Below are positions 34,847 through 45,610 of a DNA stretch of 64,000 bases, in pieces. The translations under genes and the position numbers were made by a program. The first letter of the stretch is position 1, and each line of letters starts with the position of its first letter. The notes beneath the pieces are model-generated. The model made no database searches, was not told the DNA's origin, and was given only the letters and a program-made list of their open reading frames with translations. Source of the stretch: Platycarya strobilacea. Taxonomy: Eukaryota; Streptophyta; Magnoliopsida; Fagales; Juglandaceae. The stretch covers positions 19,874,877 to 19,938,876 of the forward strand of contig CM072546.1 of assembly GCA_036898215.1 (NCBI GenBank), read 5' to 3'.

Positions 34847-36332
34847 TGGAGCAACTATCGATTACGTATATTTTTTCTCTAATTTTCCATCACACTTGTT
34901 TCATGTTTGGTTAATTTTAATTTTTTTCATATATAATAATACATTTTATTTTTATCTTAATCTCAGGTACGATTCTGTATAAGTTCCATTGTTCCAACAA
35001 CAAAGTTCAAGGCTGCAGCAATTATTATTATTATTATTTTGTAACATCGATACGGGTCTCAACCGTCCCATTGAACCAGAGTCATCAGACTATCACTGAA
35101 AATTTAATTTATATTTTGTATTATTTTTTGTATTAATAGTGACATAGTCTAGAGTCCTGGACTTTTTTTTTGTATTACTATTTTTTGTATTATGCTATAA
35201 CGCTATTGGCTGGCATTAGCATTGTAATTACTACTTAGTATTTTGTATTTTTTGTTTAATTGTTTAAGACTAATTAGTACTTAGTAGTGAAAACTGAAAC
35301 TTGAATAGATCAATAGTTGTGGGCTTTGTGGCAACTCAATTGAATCTAGTATCTAAATAGTAAATACTCAATTCGCATATCAGTAAATTTATATGACTAT
35401 GAGCTTTTAATTAAATATTTCTTTATATACGAAATTCATAAATTTTTAAAATTTTATAACTATATCTAAATTTATTATAATATTAAAATATATTAAAATT
35501 CATTTGTGATTTGAGATAAATCTCATAAAACTTATTTTATTATCTTAATTTATTTTTTCATCATTAAAAAAAATTTATTCTATCTCAAATCAGCTTCAAC
35601 CATTAAATGCAGTTACGTAAGTTAAAATAAAAAAAGTTACTTCCTATTTCCTAATATCCTATCCAGTATTCATGCGCGCCGCGCCGTAAACCCAAAGAGA
35701 TTATGCGGGAAACTCAAATATTTGGCTCCATTATCAAAGATCGTGCACGTCAGAAGCTGTATGACTGATGGATTAATTACTTGCCAGTTGCCAAGTGACA
35801 AGTCTAAGTGGTTAAGAATCAAAATAGAGGTGAGGAAAGTATATTATTTTAACAAATAATAAGACATAAAATAATAAATAAAAAATAAAATAATATTATT
35901 TTAATAGATGTGAAAAAGTACAGCTGTATAGGCATTAGCAATAGCATACATGTTAATTGTTAAGTAAGCTACTAAGCACGGTTAACTTATTTCTTCACAA
36001 ACTTTACATCTCAATTGAACAATTGAGTTCATATGGAATATGTATGGCTCAATTGGAAGAATTTAGTTTCGGAATGAGTGTAATTTGGCCCATATCGAAC
36101 TCGCCGAAGGAAACTAAATTCGGAGTTCCGATCGGAACTCCGATCGGGGTTCGGAGTTCCGAAATTCCGATCGGAACTCCGATCGGAGTTCGGAGTTCCG
36201 AACTCCGATCGGTGTCGGCCTCCGAGAGTGTCTCGGAGTCGGAGTCGGAGTACGTTTTTGACTCCGATGATTGTCGGAGTCGGAGTCGGAAACTCCGAAC
36301 TCCGACAAGTTCGGAGTCGGAGCACAGCCCTA
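34847..36332. other. 3' part of the hAT element
   Basis: Presumed 3' UTR (to about 35250), then AT-rich non-coding DNA and the right subterminal GGAGTCGGAG repeats (36115-36325). It is about 1 kb longer than the corresponding stretch of the second hAT copy, with a GC-richer patch near 35675-35760 that could be a further small insertion. Open frames in the subterminal repeats (36029-36367) are repeat artefacts. Confidence 0.6.
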
Positions 36333-36968
36333 CCTACACCCATTTTACAAAATCAATCTCCTTTTGAAAAATTATTTGGCCATGCACGTGATTATATATT
36401 TATTCTTGTTTTTGGATCCTCACGCTGACCAAATTTTCAGCCCTTTAATAAGTATAAAATTGATTTACGCTCCAAAGTGTGTGTTTTTATAGGATATAGT
36501 CCCAACCAAAAAGGGTATTGCTATTTTCATCCTCCTTCGGGCCAAACATATATATAAGGGATGTTAGGTTTGGTGAGGCCCACTTTCCTTTTAAAGATTT
36601 GGCTTAATCTAACCCTAATTCCAATGTTGTCTCTGAGTCCAATACCTTTGGTACACCAACGTCTTTTAAATTCGGCCTTTTCCCTTATCTTGCTTCCCTC
36701 ATCCACGTTTATGTCTCACGGGCCCAACCTAATAATGCAGTTCGGCCCATCTCACGCTCCATCACCCTCACAAAATGAGTCTCCCTCACTTAACCTAGTA
36801 AACAGCTCCATTGACTCGGTCCCTCTTTCCCCGACAATCTCATCTGCCCAAACTCAAACCCTAATCCCCTGTAGTCACCTCTGTTCTGAATCCCCAATCT
36901 CAACCCTCCCACTCAATGAGAACCAGATTGAAAATCCAGATTCGGTATCCCCTTGTCCATCGATATAG
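36333..36968 (+). pseudogene. copia 1 integrase C-terminal part and linker to RT
   Basis: Resumes after the hAT with NQSPFEKLFGHARDY, then VCVFIGYSPNQKGYCYFHPP (GYS-x-x-x-K-G-Y motif) and a proline/serine-rich linker full of stops. It ends in a duplicated segment next to the second hAT fragment. The reverse-transcriptase core expected next is absent. Confidence 0.85.
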
Positions 36969-36999
36969 CACAGATTCGGTATCCCCTTGTCCATCGAAT
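36937..36999 (+). repeat. Short direct duplication at a rearrangement junction
   Basis: CAGATTCGGTATCCCCTTGT CCATCGA (written in two parts) occurs at about 36938-36964 and again at about 36971-36997, separated by about six bases (ATAGCA region), immediately before hAT-derived sequence begins. Typical of templated filler at a repaired double-strand break. Confidence 0.85.
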
Positions 37000-37312
37000 G
37001 AGGTTGATCGGTATTTATTGGCAGAGGTCAAGGAGCCTACTAATGAGTTTTAAATCTTGATATGGTGGAGGGCTAATTCTTCCAAGTACTCAATCCTCTT
37101 CCGTATTGCTCGAGATGTACTAGCCGTTCCTATAACTACAGTTGCATCTGAGTTAGCGTTTAGCACCGGAGGTCAAGTGTTGGATGCTTATCGAAATTCA
37201 TTGGCACCATCAACTATGGAGGCCCTCATTTGCACGCAGAATTGGATTAGTGATATTCCTTCTGGACTAGAGAGCATTAGCATCGATACTGTTAGCTATA
37301 TACTTGAGTCAG
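36997..37312 (+). pseudogene. hAT transposase C-terminal exon, truncated
   Basis: Encodes the dimerisation domain (LFRIARDVLAVPITTVASEL, LDAYRNSLAPSTMEALICTQ) up to the donor GTAAAA at 37313. It has a TAA in the stretch EF-stop-ILIWW where the intact copy has glutamine. A short last exon (GCAGATGACTGA near 37468) follows, as in the intact copy. Confidence 0.9.
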
Positions 37313-38010
37313 GTAAAATTAAATTAATTTATTTACTTATTTTTTATGATTACAGTAACAAAGTGTATATAATTATTTCAATAACTATTTTTTATGATTT
37401 CATAAATCTATCGAACTTATATTGTCTATAATTTCACAAATCTACATATCAATCCTGACATAATTGCAGATGACTGATGATTCGATGAACCACATTATGA
37501 TGGAGCGGTTGCATGTATTTTTTCTCTACTTTACATCGAGTGGTTTTATAGTTTGTACTATTATTTGTATTATTCAGTTTGTCCTATTTTTTATATTAGT
37601 CTTAGCAGTTAGCATTAACAATTAGTATTGTAAATTATAATAATATAATTTGTATTATTTGTTTATCAAATATCAACTATTAAACGGTAGATTATTTAAC
37701 ACTAATTCACTAATTTATTATTTATATATAAAACAGATAAAATACATCAAAAAATTGGCTCCTTTGAACCAAGTAAAATCAGAAATGGGCCAAAAAATTT
37801 GCCCATTTCAGTCAGAAGTTAGTTCGGAAATCAGAGTTCCGACTTCCGATCAGAACTCCAATCGAACTCGGAGTTCGGAGTTCCGAACTCCGATTGGAGT
37901 CGGACTCCATTCCGATTCGGAGTCGGAAGATATTTTCGACTCCGACTAAGGTTGGAGTCGGAGTCAGAAACTTCGAACTCTGACTCCATCGGAGTCGGAG
38001 CCCACCCCTA
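36997..38010 (+). mobile_element. Second hAT copy, 5'-truncated
   Basis: Begins within the last large transposase exon, NEVDRYLLAEVKEP, equivalent to residue about 664 of the intact copy. It continues through non-coding 3' sequence and GGAGTCGGAGT subterminal repeats to CCCACCCCTA at 38010; the reverse complement of that end is TAGGGGTGGGCTCC, the terminal inverted repeat. The left end, BED finger and catalytic core are missing. Clearly related to, but diverged from, the hAT at 30020-36332. Copia sequence resumes at 38011 (VALGKHFLVKDLG). Confidence 0.9.
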
Positions 38011-38895
38011 GTTGCTCTTGGCAAACATTTTCTTGTTAAGGATTTAGGACACTTAAATTTTTTTTCTTAGGGATAGAGATCCACCGAAATAAGGCTGGCT
38101 TATTTTTGAGTCAATCCAAGTATGTTTTTGATCTCCTTAAACGCACTAATATGCATCAAGCTAAGTCAATGTCAGCTCCCATGGCTACATCCACCAAACT
38201 TAATTCCTTTGATAAATCTTCTTTTGAAGATCCACAACTCTATAAAAAAAAGTGTTGTCGGGAGTTTGCAATATTTAACATTTACTAGTCCTGAAATCTC
38301 ATTTTTCGTTAACAAAATTTACCAATTCATACATTGTCTCAAAATTCTCATTGGTAAGCGGTTAAGCGTATATTACGCTATCTTCAGTCTACTCCTCACT
38401 TGGGTCTTTAATTTTTCACTAAAACTCCCCTTACCATCTCAGCCCACTCCGATAATGATAAAACCGGTTGCCTAGATGGCAGAAAATCATAGGTGGGTTT
38501 TGTGTATTTTTTGGTTCTCATTTGGCGTCATAGGGCTAAAAAAAATACAACCCACCATAGCTTGATCATCAACCGAGGCTGAGTACAAGGGAGTAGCAAA
38601 CACGACATGTGAGATCATTTGGATTCAATCGCTTCTGAGCAAACTTGGTATTTTTTTGCAAAAACCTCAAACACTTTAGTGTGACAATTTGAGGGCTACA
38701 TATCTTTCGATTAATCCAATTTTACATTCTCGAACTAAACATGTGGAACGAGAGTATCATTTAGTCAGGGAATGGGTTGCTTCCAAGTCTCTTATTATAT
38801 CATTTGTATCAAGCAAATATCAATTAGCGGATATCCTAACCAAACTACTACCCTCAACAAGATTTACTATGTTGCGTTCAAGCCTCACTCTCTAA
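38011..38895 (+). pseudogene. copia 1 RT C-terminal part and RNase H
   Basis: VALGKHFLVKDLGHLNFFL follows the usual RT thumb-side motif, then SQSKYVFDLLKRTNMHQAKS, SVVGSLQYLTFTSPEISF (in two frames around an AAAAAAA slip at 38243) and RNase H pieces ending HSRTKHVEREYHLVREWV...YQLADILTKLLP and a stop at 38893. The YVDD-containing core upstream is missing. Frameshifts and stops throughout. Confidence 0.88.
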
Positions 38896-38912
38896 CAAGT
38901 GCCGCTTGACTC

Positions 38913-38921
38913 AAGGGGAGC
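38913..38921 (+). promoter_or_regulatory. Polypurine tract of copia 1
   Basis: AAGGGGAGC immediately precedes the 3' LTR; the standard plus-strand primer position. Confidence 0.85.
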
Positions 38922-39318
38922 TGTTAAGGATAGTATACCTGCTTTCAACCCAAACCCAAACACAGCATGCTCCAGCCCAGATACAAAAAGCTCAACCCAA
39001 AGACAAAGTGCACCAGCTCACATACAAAAAGGAACATTTCGAAATACGAAGGAGCCCGCTCACAAACTCCAAAAATGTCTAATGAAAGCGTGCTCCATGA
39101 TTGTGCTACATAAACTGAATTATTTGTAATGGAATTTTGTATTGTTGAGACACATGTCGATTGATTAGGAGAACTTTCTGTTGAGATATTTGTGTATGTA
39201 TATCTTGTAAATGCCATCGGCATGGATACGATGAAAATATTCTGGTTTTAATATAACAGCAGCCCTTTGAGGCATTTTACCGAGCTCTTTGAGTGCCTTT
39301 CTGTTTTTCTCTTCAATA
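38922..39318 (+). repeat. 3' LTR of copia element 1
   Basis: 397 bp, TGTTAAGGATAG...CTTCAATA, collinear with 26195-26594 but with many substitutions and a shortened TA repeat. Followed by the CAGAT target duplication. Confidence 0.92.
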
Positions 39319-39323
39319 CAGAT

Positions 39324-41210
39324 GAACAAGTTCAATGTAGGAGTTCGCTTTCAAACTTTTACCCGACTATACAATAAATCAAGCCATGGCTGCACAGCAT
39401 CGTTTAAATCCTTTGCCCGGTAAATTAATACCCACAAATATCTTGGTATAATTTTGATCCTGTCAAATGGAAATATGGCACCATACTCCAAGAGTGCTCA
39501 TTCATTTGGTAACTTGAGAAATAGGAAATGACATCATATTTTGACATTATCAATGTAGCATCAATCGAATTGAACAGAACAGCTTCACCTCAACAACTTT
39601 AAACCAAACTCAAAGACTCAAAGACTCAAAGAGGCAAACTTATAACTTAGCTAGCAGAGATATCTCTCTGATTCAAGAAGTATAATTGGATATCAGCCCG
39701 TCCATTTGCCTTTATCCCAAAGCCCAAAGATTGAGCAACGTTTAGCATCCAAGAGCAGAACCAAAACTACGATCTCTTCTGTTCTTACTATCTACCTGCT
39801 TTTATTTCCCATACACATTCTGTTAGAAATTATAGGAAGTAATCAGAAGTGGGAGATGTAACAGAGGACTGAAAAATAGAGAATCGGTGCATATGAGCAG
39901 GATATCATCTTGACTTGTGAGCCTTTCTGCACTTTCAAAGAAATTTGAGCAAGTGCCTCTAGGGAACAGACAATAATTGGACATCATTTCTTGATAAGTT
40001 AATTTTCAGGAAACGTGATTACAAAACACCAGGCAGTGAAATATTTACTCTAATGATAGACTCTAACCAACATCGCGAATTAATTGTCAACAGTTTCTCA
40101 AATGGATAAAAAAAACTGTTACCAGCTTCCCAAACTTATTCCAAAGAAATCACAAAAAATCAAAAACAAATTTACCATAAAACCAAAATTAAGAAATCTT
40201 ATACGTGTAACTATAATCAGTAACAACTTTTTATGTTCCCTAATAAATTCTGGATTTCACACACCACTCGTTAACTCATTAATTGTAAAAAATCTTCACA
40301 TTTCAATCCTACCAAGTGAACTTGCATCAACTATGGCCACACATATCAAGATAGAGTGTAAGGCTTGTGAGTGATGAGCCATGAAGCTTTAAGGAAAGCC
40401 GACTCTAATTGTCCTGCAGTCAAGATAAGACAACCTAGCTTGAGCTCAGGAAAAAAGAAAAAAAAAACCATTACCATTCACACAAAGCAACACCCACTTT
40501 GTCCTTTCAGTACTGCAACAATAGCATACAAGTGTACTTTAGAAACAGACAAACCGCTTCTAAGTAATTATAATATCAAGTGGTCAACTAGTACCACAAT
40601 AGTACTCATCCTCTCTAGATTAGGAAGATATGTCCTCAGAGGTCCTGCATCAGCAGATCCCATTCAAGTAAGAAAATCATGAGTGAAAGGGGTAACATGA
40701 AGAAAGATACAGCAGAGAAGTTGTCATTGTAGAAGTGATTTGCGGCATACAATTTAAAGTTGATCTAAAAGTCTGATTTCTATAGCCTCCGCAAATTCAA
40801 GATCTCGCATCATGTCAAAAGTCTAACTACATAAGCAATTTTTCATATTTCTCATGTTATTTGCACAAGAATAAATCCAGCTACTTGGTGTCAGCCTTGC
40901 CAACTGTGTACATGTCCGTACTACCTCTGCTACTCATAAAATCCTTCTCAAGTCTTTCTGATTGAATATGTCCACATCATTTTAGGATAAAAAAGAATAT
41001 TCAAGAGTAACACCATGAAAAAGCCCTTTTTTTTTACAAGTAACCACCATGAAAAGCCTTTATGGACCAGGAAGCCAATTTGGCATGAAAAAAATGGAAT
41101 TCTTGCAATCAAGTACTCCATATAAAATAACTACACTTCAGCAAGAAAACAATATCAATTACTGAGAGAGAAATAAAATAAAATAAAATGAAGGTCCGCA
41201 ACATAATTAT
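39324..41210. other. Intergenic region / 3' flank of the F-box gene
   Basis: No coding similarity, RNA gene or repeat ends recognised. The right-hand part (about 40900-41210) probably includes the 3' UTR of the minus-strand F-box gene. Open frames at 40084-40682 have no recognisable features. Confidence 0.6.
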
Positions 41211-43094
41211 TCATCTAAGAGGAAAGCCAAACCTTGGTGAAGACAAACAAGTTGAGTTGTTTGGGAAGCCTGCAAACACGTTTGAGTATGACCGAGTCAA
41301 ATATGAAAAATTGGCGATTGGAGGTAGTGCAGGCACTTGTTCACCCTTCTTCAGTAGCTCTTGCAAGTCGAGTCTCTGCAAGGTCAAGACTGCCCTAGTT
41401 TCCTTCCAAATGAAGGCAAGAAGACCATTTTGAAATGCAAAGAGGGAACCAGGCTTTGCACCGGGATACCTAAATCCGTAACCATTTGCAATACCCTCTC
41501 CCACAAAAGCATGCTTTAGATTCACAGGAATAGAATCTACATCGGAATCGAAAGGAAATGGATCCGGTGAAGGCTCATCTATATTCACCATAAACATTGC
41601 TGAGCCATTAGGATGCAGAACGTAGTGGGTGCCTTCCAATATTTTGGTTGCGATAAGTTGCCGCGGCCCTTGGGCCTCCTCATAAGAGAGAAGAAGAAAG
41701 AAGAGAGCCTTACCGGGTTTGTCTTCTGTAGGCCTCCCAGGAGGCCAACCAAAAGTCCCTCCCCATAAACCAGCATACTCATGGTCAGCAGTTGGGACCC
41801 GCATGGGCAACTTGTAGAGGGCAAACCGACTGTCATGCATGTTTGGCCATGCTCGGTAAGAAGATAACTTGATGGTGGGTGCATGTAATGTAAGTCTTAT
41901 TGCATCACCTGACGTCAAAAACTCACGAAGTTGTGCATGCTTATTCCCGCCGCTTGAAGAACCATTCTTTGAAATTGCATTGCCAACATTAATTGAGCTG
42001 GACCTCCCCAGGAATTGTTTAATGCTATTCTTAAAGTAGCCACGAAGAGTTTTTCTCTTGGCAAATTGTACATGACCATCATCATCGCAATTGAGGGAAT
42101 TGCTAAAACCACTTGGACGATCAAGACTCTTTCTAATCTGGCTCAATTCCGACTGGGTAGGATCAGATGGCAATTCAGGAATTGCCTTCCAATCAATTTG
42201 ACGACCACCGAACTTATACATTTCCATAAGCAGCGATCTCCGTTCCAATAAGAATGCCAGATCTTTCTGAAAGTTGTCTTCATCATCTCTTAACCCTGGA
42301 AATAGTGGCCCATTTGCAGAATCCGGAACCTTTTGACGAACTTGGCTGGTAGCAACATTCAGCAATTTTCTTCTGTCACAAAAGGCCAGACGACTAAATG
42401 GCACCTTCACCTCATTCGGTCCAAGCACCCTTTGAGACCTTGAAATTCCAATATTTGACCTACAAACTTTTCTTAGATCCTTATCTGAATGGTGAGCAAA
42501 GCTATTGCTATGCAACAATTTACTCTCATTTTCTTCTTGCAATGCCTCCACCTCAAGCAATAGCACATTGCAAGTCTTCTCAATAGGTTTGACTGAACCA
42601 GGATAAAAATAGTCATTTCCCTTCTCCCTTCCATGGAGGAAAAATGTGGCGGAACCATCAAAATTACCAAGAACTTCAAACACAGGCGCCCATAGGATGG
42701 GACCATCCTCAATGCCTAATGGACCAAGCTCTTGTGGGATTATCCGGCATCCAACAACTGAAACAAAACCAGGCATGACATAGACCACGTTGCCAAGCTC
42801 AGGATTCTGATGAACCCAAATTCCAATCAATGGATGAATACAAATGAGGAAGCGGCAAAGTGCCACGTAGGACGAGACGCCCTTTCGCCACTCGATGAGG
42901 TCTCTATGGGGCACGACCCCTATCATTTCACATTGGGTGAGCCAGACCTTTTCAGAGGCCACGAGGGCGCACAGACTCCGGCAGCATAAACTAAGATTAC
43001 ATAGATCCCTCGGAGAGAGGGACCGGGATACTATGGCAAACACATCGTCAGGCAGAGCAAGGAGAAAGCTCGAGCCACATGGTTCAGACAACAT
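41211..43094 (-). CDS. F-box protein (plant At5g39450-like)
   Basis: Single uninterrupted exon of 627 codons, ATG at 43094 (first ATG; the frame is open further upstream but without ATG) to TGA at 41211. An F-box occupies about residues 13-56 (LPDDVFAIVSRSLSPRDLCN, then LCALVASEKVWLTQCE). The rest has conserved plant-specific blocks: GIWVHQNPELGNVVYVMPGF (about 95-115), PILWAPVFEVLGNFDGSATF, a basic serine-rich middle, and a C-terminal region with ALYKLPMRVPTADHEYAGLW and GKALFFLLLSYEEAQGPRQL. F-box proteins bind SKP1 in SCF ubiquitin ligases and select substrates; the target of this one is unknown to me. The assignment to the At5g39450-like group is from memory of the family; the F-box itself is clear. 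Intact, no unusual features. Confidence 0.88.
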   Translation of the reverse strand: MLSEPCGSSFLLALPDDVFAIVSRSLSPRDLCNLSLCCRSLCALVASEKVWLTQCEMIGVVPHRDLIEWRKGVSSYVALCRFLICIHPLIGIWVHQNPELGNVVYVMPGFVSVVGCRIIPQELGPLGIEDGPILWAPVFEVLGNFDGSATFFLHGREKGNDYFYPGSVKPIEKTCNVLLLEVEALQEENESKLLHSNSFAHHSDKDLRKVCRSNIGISRSQRVLGPNEVKVPFSRLAFCDRRKLLNVATSQVRQKVPDSANGPLFPGLRDDEDNFQKDLAFLLERRSLLMEMYKFGGRQIDWKAIPELPSDPTQSELSQIRKSLDRPSGFSNSLNCDDDGHVQFAKRKTLRGYFKNSIKQFLGRSSSINVGNAISKNGSSSGGNKHAQLREFLTSGDAIRLTLHAPTIKLSSYRAWPNMHDSRFALYKLPMRVPTADHEYAGLWGGTFGWPPGRPTEDKPGKALFFLLLSYEEAQGPRQLIATKILEGTHYVLHPNGSAMFMVNIDEPSPDPFPFDSDVDSIPVNLKHAFVGEGIANGYGFRYPGAKPGSLFAFQNGLLAFIWKETRAVLTLQRLDLQELLKKGEQVPALPPIANFSYLTRSYSNVFAGFPNNSTCLSSPRFGFPLR

Positions 43095-44644
43095 TGTAAT
43101 TTGACTATCAATTGGTGGATATTTGATCAGAGTTCTATGTTCTTCACTGCCTAAATTGCATAATTCACTACAGACACAACCCGATTCCAAATCTTTAGGT
43201 GAAGAGAAAACAGACAATCAGCAGAACTGAAATAAGCAAAGAAACTCCTCGAAACCCACTCTTATTTTTAATTCAGTAAGAGAAAAATGAACAGAATCAG
43301 ACCTGGAACCGAAACGGGCTTGCGTCAGACTCCTCAATTATTGCATCTAAGAAGCATAAACAAAGTAATACAGACCAAATATGAAATGGGTTTCTCAAAG
43401 ATTCTCCAAAACTCAATTGGGTTTGTTCCAAAATCTCCAAAACTCAAGAGATAGGTCACAGTTCGCAGCCCGGGGGGGAAGGATATGGAGACTAATGAGA
43501 AACTTAGGCTGAGATGAGGTCAAGTCATCCCCACTCAATTAAAGTTCAACACTTTTTTTTGGATTTCTTTTTTCCTAATTCTGAAAGGCATAATGGCGGA
43601 GGAGAAGCAAATAGAAATAGTAAAAGGAGTCCAAGAGAGCTTTGGTATTATCAGTGGGGTCCTCTCCTCTCGTGTCCGTCTCTGCCTGCCAACCAATATT
43701 GAAAGATATTGAGCTTAAAATAGAAGCCAAACCCCAAAAGTCCAAATACATCCCCACCAAGGCCACCAGTAAAAAAACATGGCAATTGAGAGAGAAGGAG
43801 AGGGAGAAAGATGCCGAAAAGTCCAAAAAACCATCACATTATTCTCATCCTGCAGTCCAAGGGTTCTTTAAACTCTGTGGAATTTAGCATTTGTTTTTAT
43901 TATCTCAAGCGGGGGCCATCTTGCATGATTGGACTGTGGACATCTGGTACAACCACAAATTTTTTCCAAAAAAAAATTAAATAAAAGATTGGACTGCTTG
44001 AGTTCTGTTAATTTAAGATGTGATACTTATTTAAATTTCAAGATATATATAAATTATGTATATTTTTCTAAAAGTAAGATGTAAATTTAAAAATATAAAT
44101 ACGTGAAATTTACAATATTTTAAAATTGGATTTAGTATTATTTTAGATAAATAAAAAGTAATGAGAATTATTATCTCAATATTTCTTTAGAAAAATTAAT
44201 CTAATTTTTGAAAAGATAAATAATAAACCTACAATACTTTTTATAATATTTTACATGATATATATTATAAAGTAAAGATATTTTTATAAAGTGACGTTAA
44301 TTTTATAAAATACTTTATGAAAATATTCCTATTTTATAACATATATTGTAAAATATATTATGCATATATCATTTTTTTTTAAATTAATCGGCACAATGTG
44401 GACCTAAAAAATGAAATTGTGGAAAAAAAAAAATAAGTACGAGCCTTCCTAAAGATGTTGGCTATAAGTAGTAGCTAGGGACAAAATAAAGGCAAGCAAA
44501 GGGATAAGGACATCTCTCTTAATTATTGATTATTAAAAGGGAATCCCAAAAACAAAAAAAGTGTATTTTCTTAATTTACTATGTGAAGTCATCTTGTTTC
44601 TTCATGGAGAAATGTGATTTGTGCATTTTTTTAGTTCTAGTTCT
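43095..44644. other. 5' flank of the F-box gene and AT-rich intergenic DNA
   Basis: The part next to 43095 is the presumed 5' UTR and promoter of the F-box gene (to about 43600; an 8-G run lies at about 43474). 43980-44450 is very AT-rich. No further gene was recognised. Confidence 0.55.
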
Positions 44645-44830
44645 AGTTGTAGTTATTAATGGACAACTTTTACCTTTTTTGTAGAGTCTAACGTATTGTT
44701 TATTATTAGTCCCTCTCTTATCTTTCGCGAGATAGAGCTAGGATTCAGTGCCTCTCTTTCTCTTCTTGAGTTGGAGTTAGGGTTAGTGTTGGTTTGCTGA
44801 AGTAATCAGTGTGATCTATTCAGGTGCTAA

Positions 44831-45610
44831 AGATGGATGCATTTTTGGAAAAAATGGAAGACGAACTTACGATGAGGTGGGAACACCTCCACTATTTACT
44901 GCAAAAACATCAGTTCTTAGGGTTAACATAGGAGAGAGAAACGAACAGAGCAGAAGAGGGACATAAATAATAAAGCTTTGCGCTCCACCATGTCTCAGAT
45001 ATGGAGACTCATAGGATGGATAGGTTCAAAGACCTTAGTGAACAGAGTTTTCTAATAAAATTTCAAAGCAACGATGACAAAGACATGGTCCTAAGTGGGC
45101 GACCATGGTTCTTCAATCGCAATTTCCTATTCCTCTAGGAGATTGATGAAAAGGTCTCGATCAATACACTGCGGTTCCGATTCAAACCATTTTAGATCCA
45201 ATGCCATAACCTCCCAATGGGTGCTATAAATGAGACTATAGGGGAGAGGTTGGGGTCAACACTTGGTCACGTTATCAGGGTGGGTGTAGAATCTAATAGG
45301 TCAGCATAAGGACGTTGTCTTCGAATCAGAGTTGAGGTGGACTTGCAGAAACCTCTGTTAAGGGGGAAGTGGATTGAATTTGAGGAAGAAAAGTATTGGA
45401 TTTCATTCAAGTATGAATGGTTACAAAGTTTTTGTTTCCATTGTGGGATTTTGTACCATAAAGGTAGATCCCATCCAAAACTTAGGATGGACCTAAATGA
45501 AGAGGGACAACCTGCTCAAGAGTACGATCCTGGCTTAGAGCACAACCAAAAAATTCGAGCATATTTGACAGCCGTAGATATGGGCGTGATACTGATAATC
45601 AATAAATAAA
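44831..45610 (+). pseudogene. LINE ORF1 remnant (DUF4283 / zinc knuckle type)
   Basis: Starts near MDAFLEKMEDEL, then pieces matching the plant LINE ORF1 N-terminal domain (LIKFQSNDDKDMVLSGRPWF). Later comes KYEWLQSFCFHCGILYHKGR, a CCHC-type knuckle in which the last cysteine is no longer evident. Stops, for example TAG in FLFL-stop-EID, and frameshifts are present. Confidence 0.8.

Larger units (their letters stand above)
30020..36332 (+). mobile_element. Complete hAT transposon, 6.3 kb, potentially autonomous
   Basis: Starts TAGGGGTGGGCAAAATTTCC and ends ...GGAGCACAGCCCTA, whose reverse complement is TAGGGCTGTGCTCC: imperfect terminal inverted repeats of hAT type. It is flanked by a perfect 8-bp duplication CCTACACC (30012-30019 and 36333-36340). 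Sub-terminal regions (30035-30190 and 36115-36325) are packed with GGAGTCGGAGT/GGAACTCCGA motifs in both orientations, as transposase-binding subterminal repeats often are. It contains an intact transposase gene (32144-34846), a four-copy 350-bp tandem repeat, a 34-bp palindrome and a stem-loop. Removing it joins the copia integrase reading LINRMPTP to NQSPFEKLF cleanly. Confidence 0.95.
26195..39318 (+). mobile_element. Ty1/copia LTR retrotransposon carrying nested insertions
   Basis: LTRs at 26195-26594 and 38922-39318 are flanked by a perfect target duplication CAGAT (26190-26194 and 39319-39323). Interior order is gag - protease - integrase - (reverse transcriptase) - RNase H, the Ty1/copia order, on the plus strand. 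The 13.1-kb length results from insertions: a repeat at about 28003-29370, a complete hAT transposon at 30020-36332 and a truncated hAT at about 36997-38010. The reverse-transcriptase core is missing. LTRs are visibly diverged and coding parts have many stops, so the element is old and inactive. Confidence 0.93.

Noticed and set aside
36029..36367. Open frames encoding serine/arginine-like repeats on both strands
   Set aside because: Produced by the GGAGTCGGAGT subterminal repeats of the hAT element.
37650..38024. Repeat-rich open frames on both strands
   Set aside because: Same subterminal repeats at the right end of the truncated hAT.
43095..43217. N-terminal extension of the F-box protein to 43217
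   Set aside because: The extended frame begins with TTG, not ATG; the first ATG at 43094 fits the family start.
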